Positions 1 through 5,757 are shown, counted from the first letter of the stretch. The stretch is DNA of 5,848 nucleotides from Chloroflexota bacterium (GCA_022574315.1 JACZSH010000091.1:1-5848); one strand, 5' to 3'. Notes: a model not told the origin generated them from the letters alone. Translations and numbers: made by a program.

Positions 1-178
1 CAAGCTTGATAAATCAGCGCCAACCTGTCTCAAGAAGGTTAACCGGCTGTTATCAGCCCCAATTTCCCCCCTAACCTATCACTTGTCTCCGCCGTTGTCA
101 AGAGATAAAAGCCGGTGACAGCCATCCTCACTCTCCACCCCCTTATAAAATGACCCGCCACCAGACTCAAATAACCGT
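1..178. other. Non-coding upstream region
   Basis: No convincing coding frame is present; the longest open stretch is about 38 codons without family resemblance. The conserved 3' end of 23S rRNA, expected if the following 5S gene were in a classical rRNA operon, is absent. A small perfect hairpin (GGCTG at 45-49, CAGCC at 54-58, four-base loop) is not followed by a T tract, so it is a poor terminator. Two related ten-base words, GCCGTTGTCA at 91-100 and GCCGGTGACA at 111-120, lie 20 bases apart (8 of 10 identical); their meaning is unknown. Confidence 0.5.
73..101 (-). promoter_or_regulatory. Possible leftward promoter
   Basis: On the minus strand a perfect -35 hexamer TTGACA (101 to 96) is followed, after a 17-base spacer, by a weak -10 TAGGTT (78 to 73; 3 of 6 to TATAAT). 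It would transcribe leftward out of the window, divergent from the 5S gene. The weak -10 and the absence of any visible leftward gene start keep this tentative. Confidence 0.2.
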
Positions 179-207
179 TTGCAAAGATGGCAGACCTGTG
201 TTATGAT
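179..207 (+). promoter_or_regulatory. Promoter of the 5S rRNA gene (extended -10)
   Basis: The -35 TTGCAA (179-184, 4 of 6 to consensus), a 17-base spacer and the -10 TATGAT (202-207, 5 of 6) form a standard housekeeping sigma promoter. A TG dinucleotide at 199-200 gives an extended -10 element. The predicted start near 214 leaves a leader of about 36 bases before the mature 5S end, consistent with a separately transcribed and processed 5S gene. The match is by eye; no start site has been measured. Confidence 0.6.
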
Positions 208-249
208 TATGGTTGACCTTAACAATTTGTAATCTGTAGCCAGATAAAG

Positions 250-371
250 CCTCTTGGTGGTTAGAGCGAGGTGGCACCACCCGTTCCATCCCGAACACGG
301 AAGTGAAACGCCTCAGCGCAGACGATACTGAGGGGGCAACCCCTTGTGGAAAATATGCCACTGCCAGGAGG
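250..371 (+). rRNA. rrf: 5S ribosomal RNA
   Basis: This is the structural RNA of the large-subunit central protuberance. The conserved 5S core is visible: CCCGAACACGGAAGTGAAACG at about 290-310 matches the loop C/helix III/loop B region of bacterial 5S rRNA. Helix I pairs 248-257 with 364-373, ten base pairs with one G-U. A hairpin AGGGG-GCAA-CCCCT (331-344) with a GNRA tetraloop corresponds to helix IV. Aligned to the 120-nt E. coli molecule the ends fall at about 250 and 371 (roughly 122 nt); each end is uncertain by one or two bases. It is not preceded by 23S sequence and has its own promoter. Downstream there is only a T-rich stretch (373-391), without a clear terminator hairpin. Confidence 0.95.
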
Positions 372-390
372 CTTTCTCGTCTCTTATCTT

Positions 391-419
391 TTGACTCTGT
401 TCCTTGATTGCTTTATACT
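391..419 (+). promoter_or_regulatory. Promoter of clpC, near consensus
   Basis: The -35 TTGACT (391-396, 5 of 6) and -10 TATACT (414-419, 5 of 6) are separated by exactly 17 bases. The expected start is near 426, giving a 5' leader of about 40 bases before the clpC ATG. The strength suggests high constitutive expression by the housekeeping sigma factor. No CIRCE inverted repeat (HrcA site) and no tandem CtsR heptads are present, so the classical Gram-positive heat-shock operators are not seen. Confidence 0.75.
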
Positions 420-420
420 G

Positions 421-447
421 TTATTAGTGACACCATTCACGAGATAA
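421..447. promoter_or_regulatory. Imperfect dyad at the clpC transcription start
   Basis: Two nested inverted repeats share almost the same centre: GTGA (427-430) with TCAC (437-440), and TTAT (421-424) with ATAA (444-447). They overlap the predicted start site, where an operator for a repressor would sit. The half-sites are short and could occur by chance, and no known regulator motif matches. Confidence 0.2.
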
Positions 448-466
448 CAAACTCCAGGGAGAGAAC

Positions 467-2935
467 ATGGCTAGTAGGTTTGAAAAGTTTTCAGAACGGG
501 CCCGCCGGGTTCTCACCATAGCCCAGGAAGAAGCGCGGCAACTCAACCACAACTACATCGGCACGGAGCATATCCTGCTGGGCTTATCACGCGAAGAGGA
601 AGGCGTGGCCGCCAAAGTCCTCACCAACCTGGGCGTCAACCTGGGTAAAATCCGCTCCGCCGTGGAATTCATCAACAGCGGCGGTGAACGCCCCGGCACC
701 GGAGAAACCGGCCTCACCCCCCGGGCAAAGAAAGTCATTGAACTGGCCATTGACGAGGCACGTCAGCTCGGCCACAACTATATCGGTACCGAGCACATCC
801 TGCTGGGACTGCTCCGCGAAGGAGAAGGCGTTGCCGCCGGCGTGCTGGAAAGTCTCGGCGTGACTCTGGAAAAGGCGCGCACCGAGGCCGCCCAGGTCCT
901 CAGCCAGGGCGCCTCCCGCTCCAGGCTCGCCCGCACCACCAGTCGCACCCCCGCCCTGGACCAGCTCGGCACTGACCTCACTGACGCCGCCCGGAAGGGC
1001 AAACTCGACCCCGTCATCGGGCGTACCACCGAGATTGCGCGCGTCATCCAGATACTCAGCCGCCGCACCAAGAATAATCCGGCGCTCATCGGCGAACCGG
1101 GTGTCGGCAAGACCGCCATCGTCGAAGGACTGGCCCATCGCATCATCGCCGGCGACGTCCCGGAAACCCTCCAGAACAAGCGGTTAATCGCCCTCGACAT
1201 GGGTTCCCTGGTGGCCGGCACCAAGTACCGCGGTGAGTTTGAAGAACGGGTAAAGAAAATTATCGAAGAGATAAAGAACGCGGGCAACTGCGTCCTCTTT
1301 ATTGACGAATTCCACACCATGGTCGGTGCCGGGGCCGCCGAAGGCGCCGTCGACGCCGCCAATATCCTCAAGCCGTCCCTCGCCCGCGGCGAACTCCAGT
1401 GTATCGGCGCCACCACCCTGGACGACTACCGCAAATACGTCGAGCGTGATGCCGCCCTCGAACGCCGCTTCCAACCGGTGCTGGTTGAAGAGCCTTCCGT
1501 GGAAGACACGCTGAAAATCCTGCGCGGCATCAAAGAACGTTATGAAGAACACCACCGCCTGACCATCAGTGAAGAAGCCCTGGAAGCGGCCGTCTCGCTG
1601 GCCTCCCGGTATATCACCGACCGCTTTCTGCCCGATAAGGCAATCGACCTGATTGACGAGGCATCGGCCCGAATCAGGATTCAGTTTCAGACGATACCCG
1701 TGCCACTGAAAGAAGCCCGGCAAGAGGCGGACAACGTCCGCAAGGACAAAGACGCCGCCCTGGCCACCCAGAAGTACGACTATGCCGGCGAGCTGCGTGA
1801 ACACGAGCTCGAACTCCAGGAAAAGATAAAGACGCTGGAAGAAAACTGGCACACCGAGCAGGGCCAGGACAAGCCCGTGGTCAGCGCCGAAGATATTGCC
1901 ATAGTGGTCAGCATGTGGACCGGTATTCCGGTGGTGCAGCTGGGCGGTGAAGAGACCAACCGCCTGCTCAATATGGAAGAGGTGCTGCACGAACGGATTA
2001 TCGGGCAGGACGAAGCCATCACCACCATCTCCAAGGCCATCCGGCGTGCCCGGGCCGGCATCAAGGACCCCCGGCGGCCGATCGGCAACTTCATCTTCCT
2101 CGGTCCTACCGGGGTGGGTAAAACCGAGCTGGTCAGGGCACTGTCCGAATTTATGTTCGGCAGCGAGGACACGCTGATTCGACTCGACATGTCCGAGTTT
2201 ATGGAAAAATTCGCCGTCTCCCGCCTCGTCGGCGCTCCCCCCGGTTACGTCGGCTATGAGGAAGGCGGCCAGCTCACCGAGGCGGTCAGGCGCAAGTCAT
2301 ATTGCTGCATACTCCTTGACGAGATTGAAAAAGCCCACCCGGACGTCTTTAACCTCCTCCTCCAGATATTCGATGACGGCCACCTCACCGATGCCAAGGG
2401 ACGCCGCGTTGACTTCCGCAACAGCATCATCATCATGACCAGCAACGTCGGCGCCGAACTGATTCGAAAAGGCACCGTCCTCGGCTTTACCTCCCACAGC
2501 GACGAGACAAAAAGCCAGGATCAGGCCTATGACAAGATGAAGGAAAACCTGCTCGGCGAGCTAAAGAAGACTTTCAAGCCCGAGTTTCTCAACCGGGTGG
2601 ACGGCGTGGTCGTCTTCCGCTCCCTGGACAAGGAGCAGATACGGAAAATCGTCGACCTGATGCTGGTCTCGGTAACCAAGCAGCTCAAAGAGAAGGGTAT
2701 CAACCTGACGATAACCGGACCCGCCAAGGACTTCCTCGGTGAAAAAGGCTACGACAGCGTCTTCGGCGCCCGTCCGCTGCGGCGCGTTATCCAGGACATG
2801 GTGGAGGACAAGCTCTCTGAAGACCTCCTCCGAGGCAAGGTCCAGTCCGGGGACACCGTCGTCGTCGACCTTGAAGGGGAGGAGATTGTGGTCCATCCCA
2901 CCCCGGTCGAGGCCTTGCTCGGAGAAGACAAATAG
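467..2935 (+). CDS. clpC: ATP-dependent Clp protease ATP-binding subunit ClpC (Hsp100/AAA+)
   Basis: A cytosolic AAA+ unfoldase that threads misfolded or tagged proteins into the ClpP peptidase chamber. At 822 residues it is full length for ClpC. Two Clp_N repeats (about 5-70 and 80-145) each carry the NYIGTEHILLGL core. The first ATPase module has Walker A GEPGVGKT (209-216), Walker B VLFIDE (276-281) and an arginine-finger candidate in ERRF (332-335). A short middle domain of ClpC size (about 415-470) contains a UVR-like KYDYAGELR motif (436-444); ClpB would have a much longer coiled coil here. The second module has Walker A GPTGVGKT (546-553), Walker B ILLDE (615-619), FLNR (707-710) and sensor-2 GARPLRR (767-773). 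The ClpP-docking tripeptide LGF is present (672-674), which supports a protease partner rather than a ClpB disaggregase. The ATG at 467 follows AGGGAG (456-461). clpP, ctsR and mcsAB are not in the window. Confidence 0.97.
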   Translation: MASRFEKFSERARRVLTIAQEEARQLNHNYIGTEHILLGLSREEEGVAAKVLTNLGVNLGKIRSAVEFINSGGERPGTGETGLTPRAKKVIELAIDEARQLGHNYIGTEHILLGLLREGEGVAAGVLESLGVTLEKARTEAAQVLSQGASRSRLARTTSRTPALDQLGTDLTDAARKGKLDPVIGRTTEIARVIQILSRRTKNNPALIGEPGVGKTAIVEGLAHRIIAGDVPETLQNKRLIALDMGSLVAGTKYRGEFEERVKKIIEEIKNAGNCVLFIDEFHTMVGAGAAEGAVDAANILKPSLARGELQCIGATTLDDYRKYVERDAALERRFQPVLVEEPSVEDTLKILRGIKERYEEHHRLTISEEALEAAVSLASRYITDRFLPDKAIDLIDEASARIRIQFQTIPVPLKEARQEADNVRKDKDAALATQKYDYAGELREHELELQEKIKTLEENWHTEQGQDKPVVSAEDIAIVVSMWTGIPVVQLGGEETNRLLNMEEVLHERIIGQDEAITTISKAIRRARAGIKDPRRPIGNFIFLGPTGVGKTELVRALSEFMFGSEDTLIRLDMSEFMEKFAVSRLVGAPPGYVGYEEGGQLTEAVRRKSYCCILLDEIEKAHPDVFNLLLQIFDDGHLTDAKGRRVDFRNSIIIMTSNVGAELIRKGTVLGFTSHSDETKSQDQAYDKMKENLLGELKKTFKPEFLNRVDGVVVFRSLDKEQIRKIVDLMLVSVTKQLKEKGINLTITGPAKDFLGEKGYDSVFGARPLRRVIQDMVEDKLSEDLLRGKVQSGDTVVVDLEGEEIVVHPTPVEALLGEDK
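548..808 (+). repeat. Internal duplication encoding the two Clp_N repeats
   Basis: The 36-base segments at 548-583 and 773-808 are identical at 31 positions and lie exactly 75 codons apart. They encode HNYIGTEHILLG in each half of the ClpC N-domain. The duplication is ancestral to the Clp family, but the DNA-level similarity is high because most differences are at third codon positions. Confidence 0.8.
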
Positions 2936-2943
2936 TTTATAAT
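2915..2943 (+). promoter_or_regulatory. Candidate promoter of the biotin/decarboxylase cassette
   Basis: A perfect -10 TATAAT (2938-2943) lies just past the clpC stop codon, with TTGCTC (2915-2920, 3 of 6) 17 bases upstream inside the last clpC codons. The predicted start near 2950 gives a leader of about 124 bases before the biotin carrier start. That leader contains the hairpin at 2975-3014, so transcripts from here would have to pass a terminator-like structure. The -35 match is weak. Confidence 0.4.
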
Positions 2944-2974
2944 GGCACACGGGCTACGCCTGTCAACGCATTTC

Positions 2975-3014
2975 AGGGCGGTGGTAACCGGATAAGAGAG
3001 CCAGCCGCCCTTTT
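2975..3014 (+). terminator. Terminator-like hairpin after clpC
   Basis: AGGGCGG (2975-2981) pairs perfectly with CCGCCCT (3005-3011), and the T run continues to 3014. The 23-base loop is long and the T tract is only four, so termination may be partial. It can be read as the clpC terminator or, if the TATAAT promoter just upstream is real, as an attenuator in the cassette leader. Confidence 0.5.
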
Positions 3015-3058
3015 CGTTAGCCGCCAGGCGCTCAAACGGCAGATATTAACTCGGCCAG

Positions 3059-3065
3059 AAAGGGA
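3059..3065 (+). promoter_or_regulatory. Ribosome binding site that fixes a TTG start
   Basis: AAAGGGA at 3059-3065 lies 8 bases before the TTG at 3074. An in-frame TGA stop at 3068-3070, only two codons upstream, rules out any earlier start, and no ATG occurs in frame before the biotin motif. The TTG is therefore effectively the only possible initiation codon. Confidence 0.7.
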
Positions 3066-3073
3066 CCTGAAAA

Positions 3074-3295
3074 TTGGCACAGGAAAAAGTTGAAGTTCCC
3101 ATCACCGGCAAGATTATCAGCGTCGACGTCAAAGAAGGCGACCAGGTTGAGGAAGGCGACGTCCTTTGCCTGCTTGAATCGATGAAAATGGAAAATCCCA
3201 TCATGAGCCCGGTGGCAGGCACCGTGATCCAGGTCTCCGTCACTGCCGACCAGTCAGTTCAGCCCGGCGATGTTATCGCCGTTATCGAGTATTAA
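3074..3295 (+). CDS. Biotin carboxyl carrier protein (single biotinyl/lipoyl domain)
   Basis: This protein carries the carboxyl group on biotin between the carboxyltransferase and the membrane decarboxylase. It is 73 residues, essentially one biotinyl domain with no proline/alanine linker or N-terminal extension. The biotinylation motif ESMKMEN places the acceptor at Lys38, at the usual hairpin turn in mid-domain. The paired glycine turns (VKEGDQVEEGD at 19-29 and QSVQPGDVIAVIE at 60-72) are typical of the fold. ESMKM rather than a lipoyl-type DKA or DKV context points to biotin. The TTG start is fixed by an in-frame stop two codons upstream. It lies just ahead of the gamma/epsilon-like and beta decarboxylase subunits, which suggests it is the gamma (MmdC-like) carrier of that pump and not the carrier of acetyl-CoA carboxylase. 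A biotin ligase must act on it but is not encoded here. Confidence 0.9.
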   Translation: MAQEKVEVPITGKIISVDVKEGDQVEEGDVLCLLESMKMENPIMSPVAGTVIQVSVTADQSVQPGDVIAVIEY

Positions 3296-3299
3296 ACTT

Positions 3300-3357
3300 A
3301 AAAGGCGGCACGTTTTTACCCCAGACGGTATTTACCGGTAACTGCGCCCTGCCTTTT
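3300..3357 (+). other. Stem-loop between the biotin carrier and the small membrane subunit
   Basis: AAAAGGC (3300-3306) pairs perfectly with GCCTTTT (3351-3357), extendable by a G-U and a G-C. The right arm ends directly at TGGA, the weak ribosome binding region of the next gene. The loop also holds the palindrome TACCGGTA (3333-3340). It could tune relative expression of the subunits or stabilise mRNA segments. The loop is long, so the structure is tentative. Confidence 0.3.
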
Positions 3358-3365
3358 GGAATAAT

Positions 3366-3512
3366 ATGATTCTGAGAGCGATAATATTTGCCCTGATTGC
3401 CTACGGACTGACGGCCGTCATCGCCTTCGTCATTGCCGTCGTCATTAAACTCATTGCCCTGATTGTCCAGCGCGCGGATAATAAGGCCACCGCGGATAAT
3501 GCCAACTCATAG
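3366..3512 (+). CDS. Small single-helix membrane protein, OadG/MmdE-like decarboxylase accessory subunit
   Basis: This 48-codon gene starts with ATG at 3366 and ends with TAG at 3510-3512. The product begins MILRAIIFALIAYG, has one long hydrophobic helix (about residues 5-34, interrupted only by Lys28) and a polar tail rich in Asp, Asn and Ala. Size, position and the GLTAV...VIKLIALI pattern recall the small membrane subunits of Na+-pump decarboxylases (gamma of oxaloacetate decarboxylase, delta or epsilon of methylmalonyl-CoA decarboxylase), which assemble the complex. It lacks the histidines of the zinc-binding tail known from the Klebsiella gamma subunit, so an epsilon-like role may fit better. 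Only a weak GGA (3358-3360) precedes the start. It sits 70 bases after the biotin carrier and 21 bases before the beta subunit, in the same reading frame as the latter. Similarity is by pattern and context only. Confidence 0.7.
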   Translation: MILRAIIFALIAYGLTAVIAFVIAVVIKLIALIVQRADNKATADNANS

Positions 3513-3533
3513 ATTGGGAGATTATTACCGGAT

Positions 3534-4739
3534 ATGATGTTCTTGCAGATCTTTCAGGGACTGTACACCTTTTTCATCACCGCCCCGGAAATCGCTTTCG
3601 CCAGACTGTTCCTGATACTGCTCGCTTTCCTCTTCATCTTCCTGTCTTACCGTAAAATCCTGGAACCCCTCATCATGCTGCCCATGGGCGTCGGCATGCT
3701 GGCGGTGAACGGCGGCCTGATGGTGATGGAAGCCGGCCAGCTGGGTAACCTCTTCATCAACCCCATGGCCAGCAATGTCGAAGAACTGATGTATTATCTG
3801 CAAATCGATTTCCTGCAGCCGATTTACACCTTCACCTTCAGCAACGGCCTGATTGCCGTGCTCATCTTTATGGGCATCGGCGCCATTACGGATATTGATA
3901 TCCTCCTCGCCCGACCGTTTATGAGCCTCTTTCTGGCCGTCTTCGCCGAACTCGGCACCATCGCCACTCTCCCCATTGCCATGGCCATGGGACTGGCGCC
4001 GAATGAGGCGGCGGCGATTGCCCTGGTGGGCGGGGCCGATGGCCCGATGGTGCTCTACGGTGCCATCCTGCTGGCCAGAGACCTCTTCGTGCCCATCACC
4101 GTCGTCGCTTACATCTATCTCGGTGTCATCTACGCCGGTTATCCCCTCCTCGTCCGGATTATCCCCAAGAGACTGAGGGGCGTGGAAATGGATTTCCGCA
4201 CCATACCGAAGGTATCCCGGGGGGCCAAGTTCACCTTTGCCATCGTCATGGTCAGCTTTCTCTCCCTGCTCTTTCCGGTGGCCGCCCCCCTCTTTGCCGG
4301 TTTTTTCCTCGGCCTGGCGATAAAAGAGGCCGGCATCCCGCGCTATGTCGAGTTCATGTCCGGGCCGCTCCTCTACGGGGCAACCCTCTTCCTCGGCTTC
4401 ACCCTGGGCGCCCTGCTCGGCGTGGATATCATTCTCAACCCCAAGGTACTGCTCCTGCTCGTGCTCGGCGTCATCGCGCTGACCCTCTCGGGGCTGGGCG
4501 GAATTGCGGGCGGCTTAATCTACGCCAAATTTTCCAAGGAGCCCTTTAACCCCCTGCTGGGCATTGCCGCCGTCTCCTGCGTGCCGACCACCGCCAAGGT
4601 GGCGCAGAAGTGCGCCGCCGCCGCCAACCGGAAAGCCATGATTCTGCCCTTCGCCATGGGCCCCTGCGTGGCCGGGGTCATTACCACCGCCATCATCGCC
4701 GGTATCTACATCAGCGGGCTGAGCCTGCTCACCGGCTAA
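3534..4739 (+). CDS. oadB: Na+-translocating decarboxylase beta subunit (OadB/MmdB/GcdB family)
   Basis: An integral membrane protein of 401 residues, within the family range of about 370-435. In this family the beta subunit decarboxylates carboxybiotin and couples the reaction to Na+ export. About nine to eleven hydrophobic segments are visible (for example 20-38, 101-118, 128-153, 183-207, 233-262, 277-298, 304-330, 370-398). The family signature GGADGP (166-171) contains Asp169, equivalent to the Na+-site Asp203 of Klebsiella OadB. GIGAITD (114-120) and the NPLLG...VSCVPTTAKV block (339-356) correspond to other conserved regions. Unusual residues: Lys355 replaces the functionally important Arg389, and FAMGPCVAG (373-381) replaces the common HAMGPNVAG. 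It is therefore a divergent member, and oadB is a family-level symbol; the substrate is unknown because no alpha subunit is present. ATG codons at 3534 and 3537 are both possible; GGGAG (3516-3520) is 13 or 16 bases upstream, rather far. Confidence 0.9.
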   Translation: MMFLQIFQGLYTFFITAPEIAFARLFLILLAFLFIFLSYRKILEPLIMLPMGVGMLAVNGGLMVMEAGQLGNLFINPMASNVEELMYYLQIDFLQPIYTFTFSNGLIAVLIFMGIGAITDIDILLARPFMSLFLAVFAELGTIATLPIAMAMGLAPNEAAAIALVGGADGPMVLYGAILLARDLFVPITVVAYIYLGVIYAGYPLLVRIIPKRLRGVEMDFRTIPKVSRGAKFTFAIVMVSFLSLLFPVAAPLFAGFFLGLAIKEAGIPRYVEFMSGPLLYGATLFLGFTLGALLGVDIILNPKVLLLLVLGVIALTLSGLGGIAGGLIYAKFSKEPFNPLLGIAAVSCVPTTAKVAQKCAAAANRKAMILPFAMGPCVAGVITTAIIAGIYISGLSLLTG

Positions 4740-4743
4740 GGGC

Positions 4744-4781
4744 TGCCGGAGCGCCGTTGCCCGCCGCCCCGGCACTTTTTT
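4744..4781 (+). terminator. Rho-independent terminator of the decarboxylase cassette
   Basis: TGCCGG (4744-4749) pairs with CCGGCA (4769-4774). The stem continues after one mismatch with three more G-C pairs (4751-4753 with 4765-4767). Six T residues (4776-4781) follow after a single C. It begins five bases after the beta-subunit stop codon and separates the cassette from radA. Confidence 0.85.
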
Positions 4782-4783
4782 AC

Positions 4784-4812
4784 TTGCCTTATCGGGCAAA
4801 ATCGGTTAAAGT
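4784..4812 (+). promoter_or_regulatory. Candidate radA promoter giving a leaderless message
   Basis: TTGCCT (4784-4789, 4 of 6) and TAAAGT (4807-4812, 4 of 6) are separated by 17 bases. The start would fall at about 4819, exactly on the GTG of radA. A promoter is needed here because a strong terminator lies just upstream. A small inverted repeat TTGCC/GGCAA (4784-4788 with 4795-4799) and GGTT...AACC (4804-4807 with 4814-4817) overlap it and may be incidental. Confidence 0.4.
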
Positions 4813-4818
4813 CAACCC

Positions 4819-5757
4819 GTGAGCAAATCGGCTAAAAAGGCTGTTTTCGTCTGCCAGCAGTGCGGCCGGGAAGCCCTGAAATGGCTGGGGCGCTGTCCCG
4901 ATTGCCAGCAGTGGAACACCTTCGTCGAGACCGTGGTGACGCCGGCGGCATCGGCGCGCCCCCTCTCCCCCCTCGAACCTCCCCGGGAGCGTTCCCGGGT
5001 GACTCTCCAGGACGCCGACCGCTCTCCTCTGCCCATCGCCGAGTTCAACCGCGTGCTCGGCGGCGGCATCGTCTCCGGCTCCCTGGCGCTCATCAGCGGC
5101 GACCCCGGCATCGGCAAGTCCACCCTTTTGCTGCAGGCGGCGGCGGCCATGGCCGGGGATAAGAGCACCGTCATCTACATCACCGGCGAGGAAACCCTGC
5201 ACCAGATAAAGCTCCGCGCCGAGCGCCTCGGTCTGGACGGCGAGGGGCTATTCCTGCTCGCCGAAACCGACCTCGAGATTATCCAGCACCAGATTGAGCA
5301 GCTTTCACCACGCCTGGTGGTCATCGATTCCATTCAGACGGTATCCTCGCCGGAGCTGGAGGCCGCCCCGGGCAGCATCACCCAGGTCAGGGAGTGCACC
5401 CTGAAGCTGATGCGGCAGGCAAAGCTCAGTAACGTGCCCGTTTTTATCGCCGGACACGTCACCAAGGACGGCTCTATCGCCGGCCCCCGGGTGCTGGAGC
5501 ATATCGTCGACGTCGTCCTCTACCTGGAAGGGGAACCTTTCAGCGCCTATCGCCTGCTCCGCTGCATCAAAAACCGCTTCGGCTCGACCAACGAGGTGGG
5601 TATCTTCGAGATGAAAGAGAAGGGGCTTATCGAGGTCAGCAATCCGTCGCTGGCTTTCCTCTCCCAGCGTGGCCGCGACGCCATCGTACAAATGTCCAGA
5701 CTCGTCGAACAGTTTCTGGATGTGCTCGATTATCACTTCGTCGGCTGGGCGGTCTGA
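4819..5757 (+). CDS. radA: DNA repair protein RadA (Sms), C-terminal domain missing, chimeric end
   Basis: RadA is a RecA-related ATPase that drives branch migration in homologous recombination. Present are the N-terminal zinc finger (Cys12, Cys15, Cys26, Cys29), Walker A GDPGIGKS (94-101), Walker B LVVID (166-170), the AGHVTKDG loop (211-218) and the RadA-specific KNRFG motif (251-255). Similarity continues through NPSLAFLSQR (275-284). Normal RadA then reaches a glycine-rich GTRPLLVE-type segment and a Lon-protease-like domain, for about 450-460 residues in all. Here the frame ends at 312 with residues after about 289 that do not look like RadA and are antisense to a probable NYN-domain gene. 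The true RadA part therefore ends near 5685-5690. The GTG start is well fixed: an in-frame TAA lies at 4807-4809 and the N-terminus aligns with other RadA proteins. No Shine-Dalgarno sequence precedes it. The product as written would lack the ring-stabilising C-terminal domain. Confidence 0.9.
   Translation: MSKSAKKAVFVCQQCGREALKWLGRCPDCQQWNTFVETVVTPAASARPLSPLEPPRERSRVTLQDADRSPLPIAEFNRVLGGGIVSGSLALISGDPGIGKSTLLLQAAAAMAGDKSTVIYITGEETLHQIKLRAERLGLDGEGLFLLAETDLEIIQHQIEQLSPRLVVIDSIQTVSSPELEAAPGSITQVRECTLKLMRQAKLSNVPVFIAGHVTKDGSIAGPRVLEHIVDVVLYLEGEPFSAYRLLRCIKNRFGSTNEVGIFEMKEKGLIEVSNPSLAFLSQRGRDAIVQMSRLVEQFLDVLDYHFVGWAV

Noticed and set aside
45..58. Hairpin GGCTG-TTAT-CAGCC as a terminator of an upstream gene
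   Set aside because: The stem is only five base pairs and is followed by C-rich sequence instead of a T tract.
167..361. A 64-codon minus-strand open frame
   Set aside because: It is antisense to the 5S rRNA gene and its promoter; the structured RNA on the + strand explains the sequence.
388..410. CtsR heptad candidate (TTTGACT) upstream of clpC
   Set aside because: Only one heptad matches; the second half-site three bases later (TTCCTTG) does not fit, and the TTGACT is better explained as the -35 hexamer.
1184..1990. A 268-codon open frame on the minus strand within clpC, with several other long frames nearby (587-1138, 778-1416, 1780-2190)
   Set aside because: They are antisense to strongly conserved ClpC domains, show low-complexity composition typical of shadow frames in GC-rich genes, and match no family pattern.
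3525..3803. A 92-codon minus-strand frame over the start of the beta subunit gene
   Set aside because: It is antisense to a membrane segment; the His/Gln-rich product is a typical shadow of hydrophobic codons.
4515..4822. Overlapping frames at the end of the beta subunit gene (minus 4515-4799, plus 4610-4822)
   Set aside because: Both run through the intrinsic terminator at 4744-4781, have Arg/His- or Gly-rich composition, and show no start signals.
4789..5202. Minus-strand frames antisense to the radA zinc finger and Walker A region
   Set aside because: The + strand encodes diagnostic RadA motifs here, so the antisense frames are shadows. Only the part after about 5690 has an independent coding signal on the minus strand.
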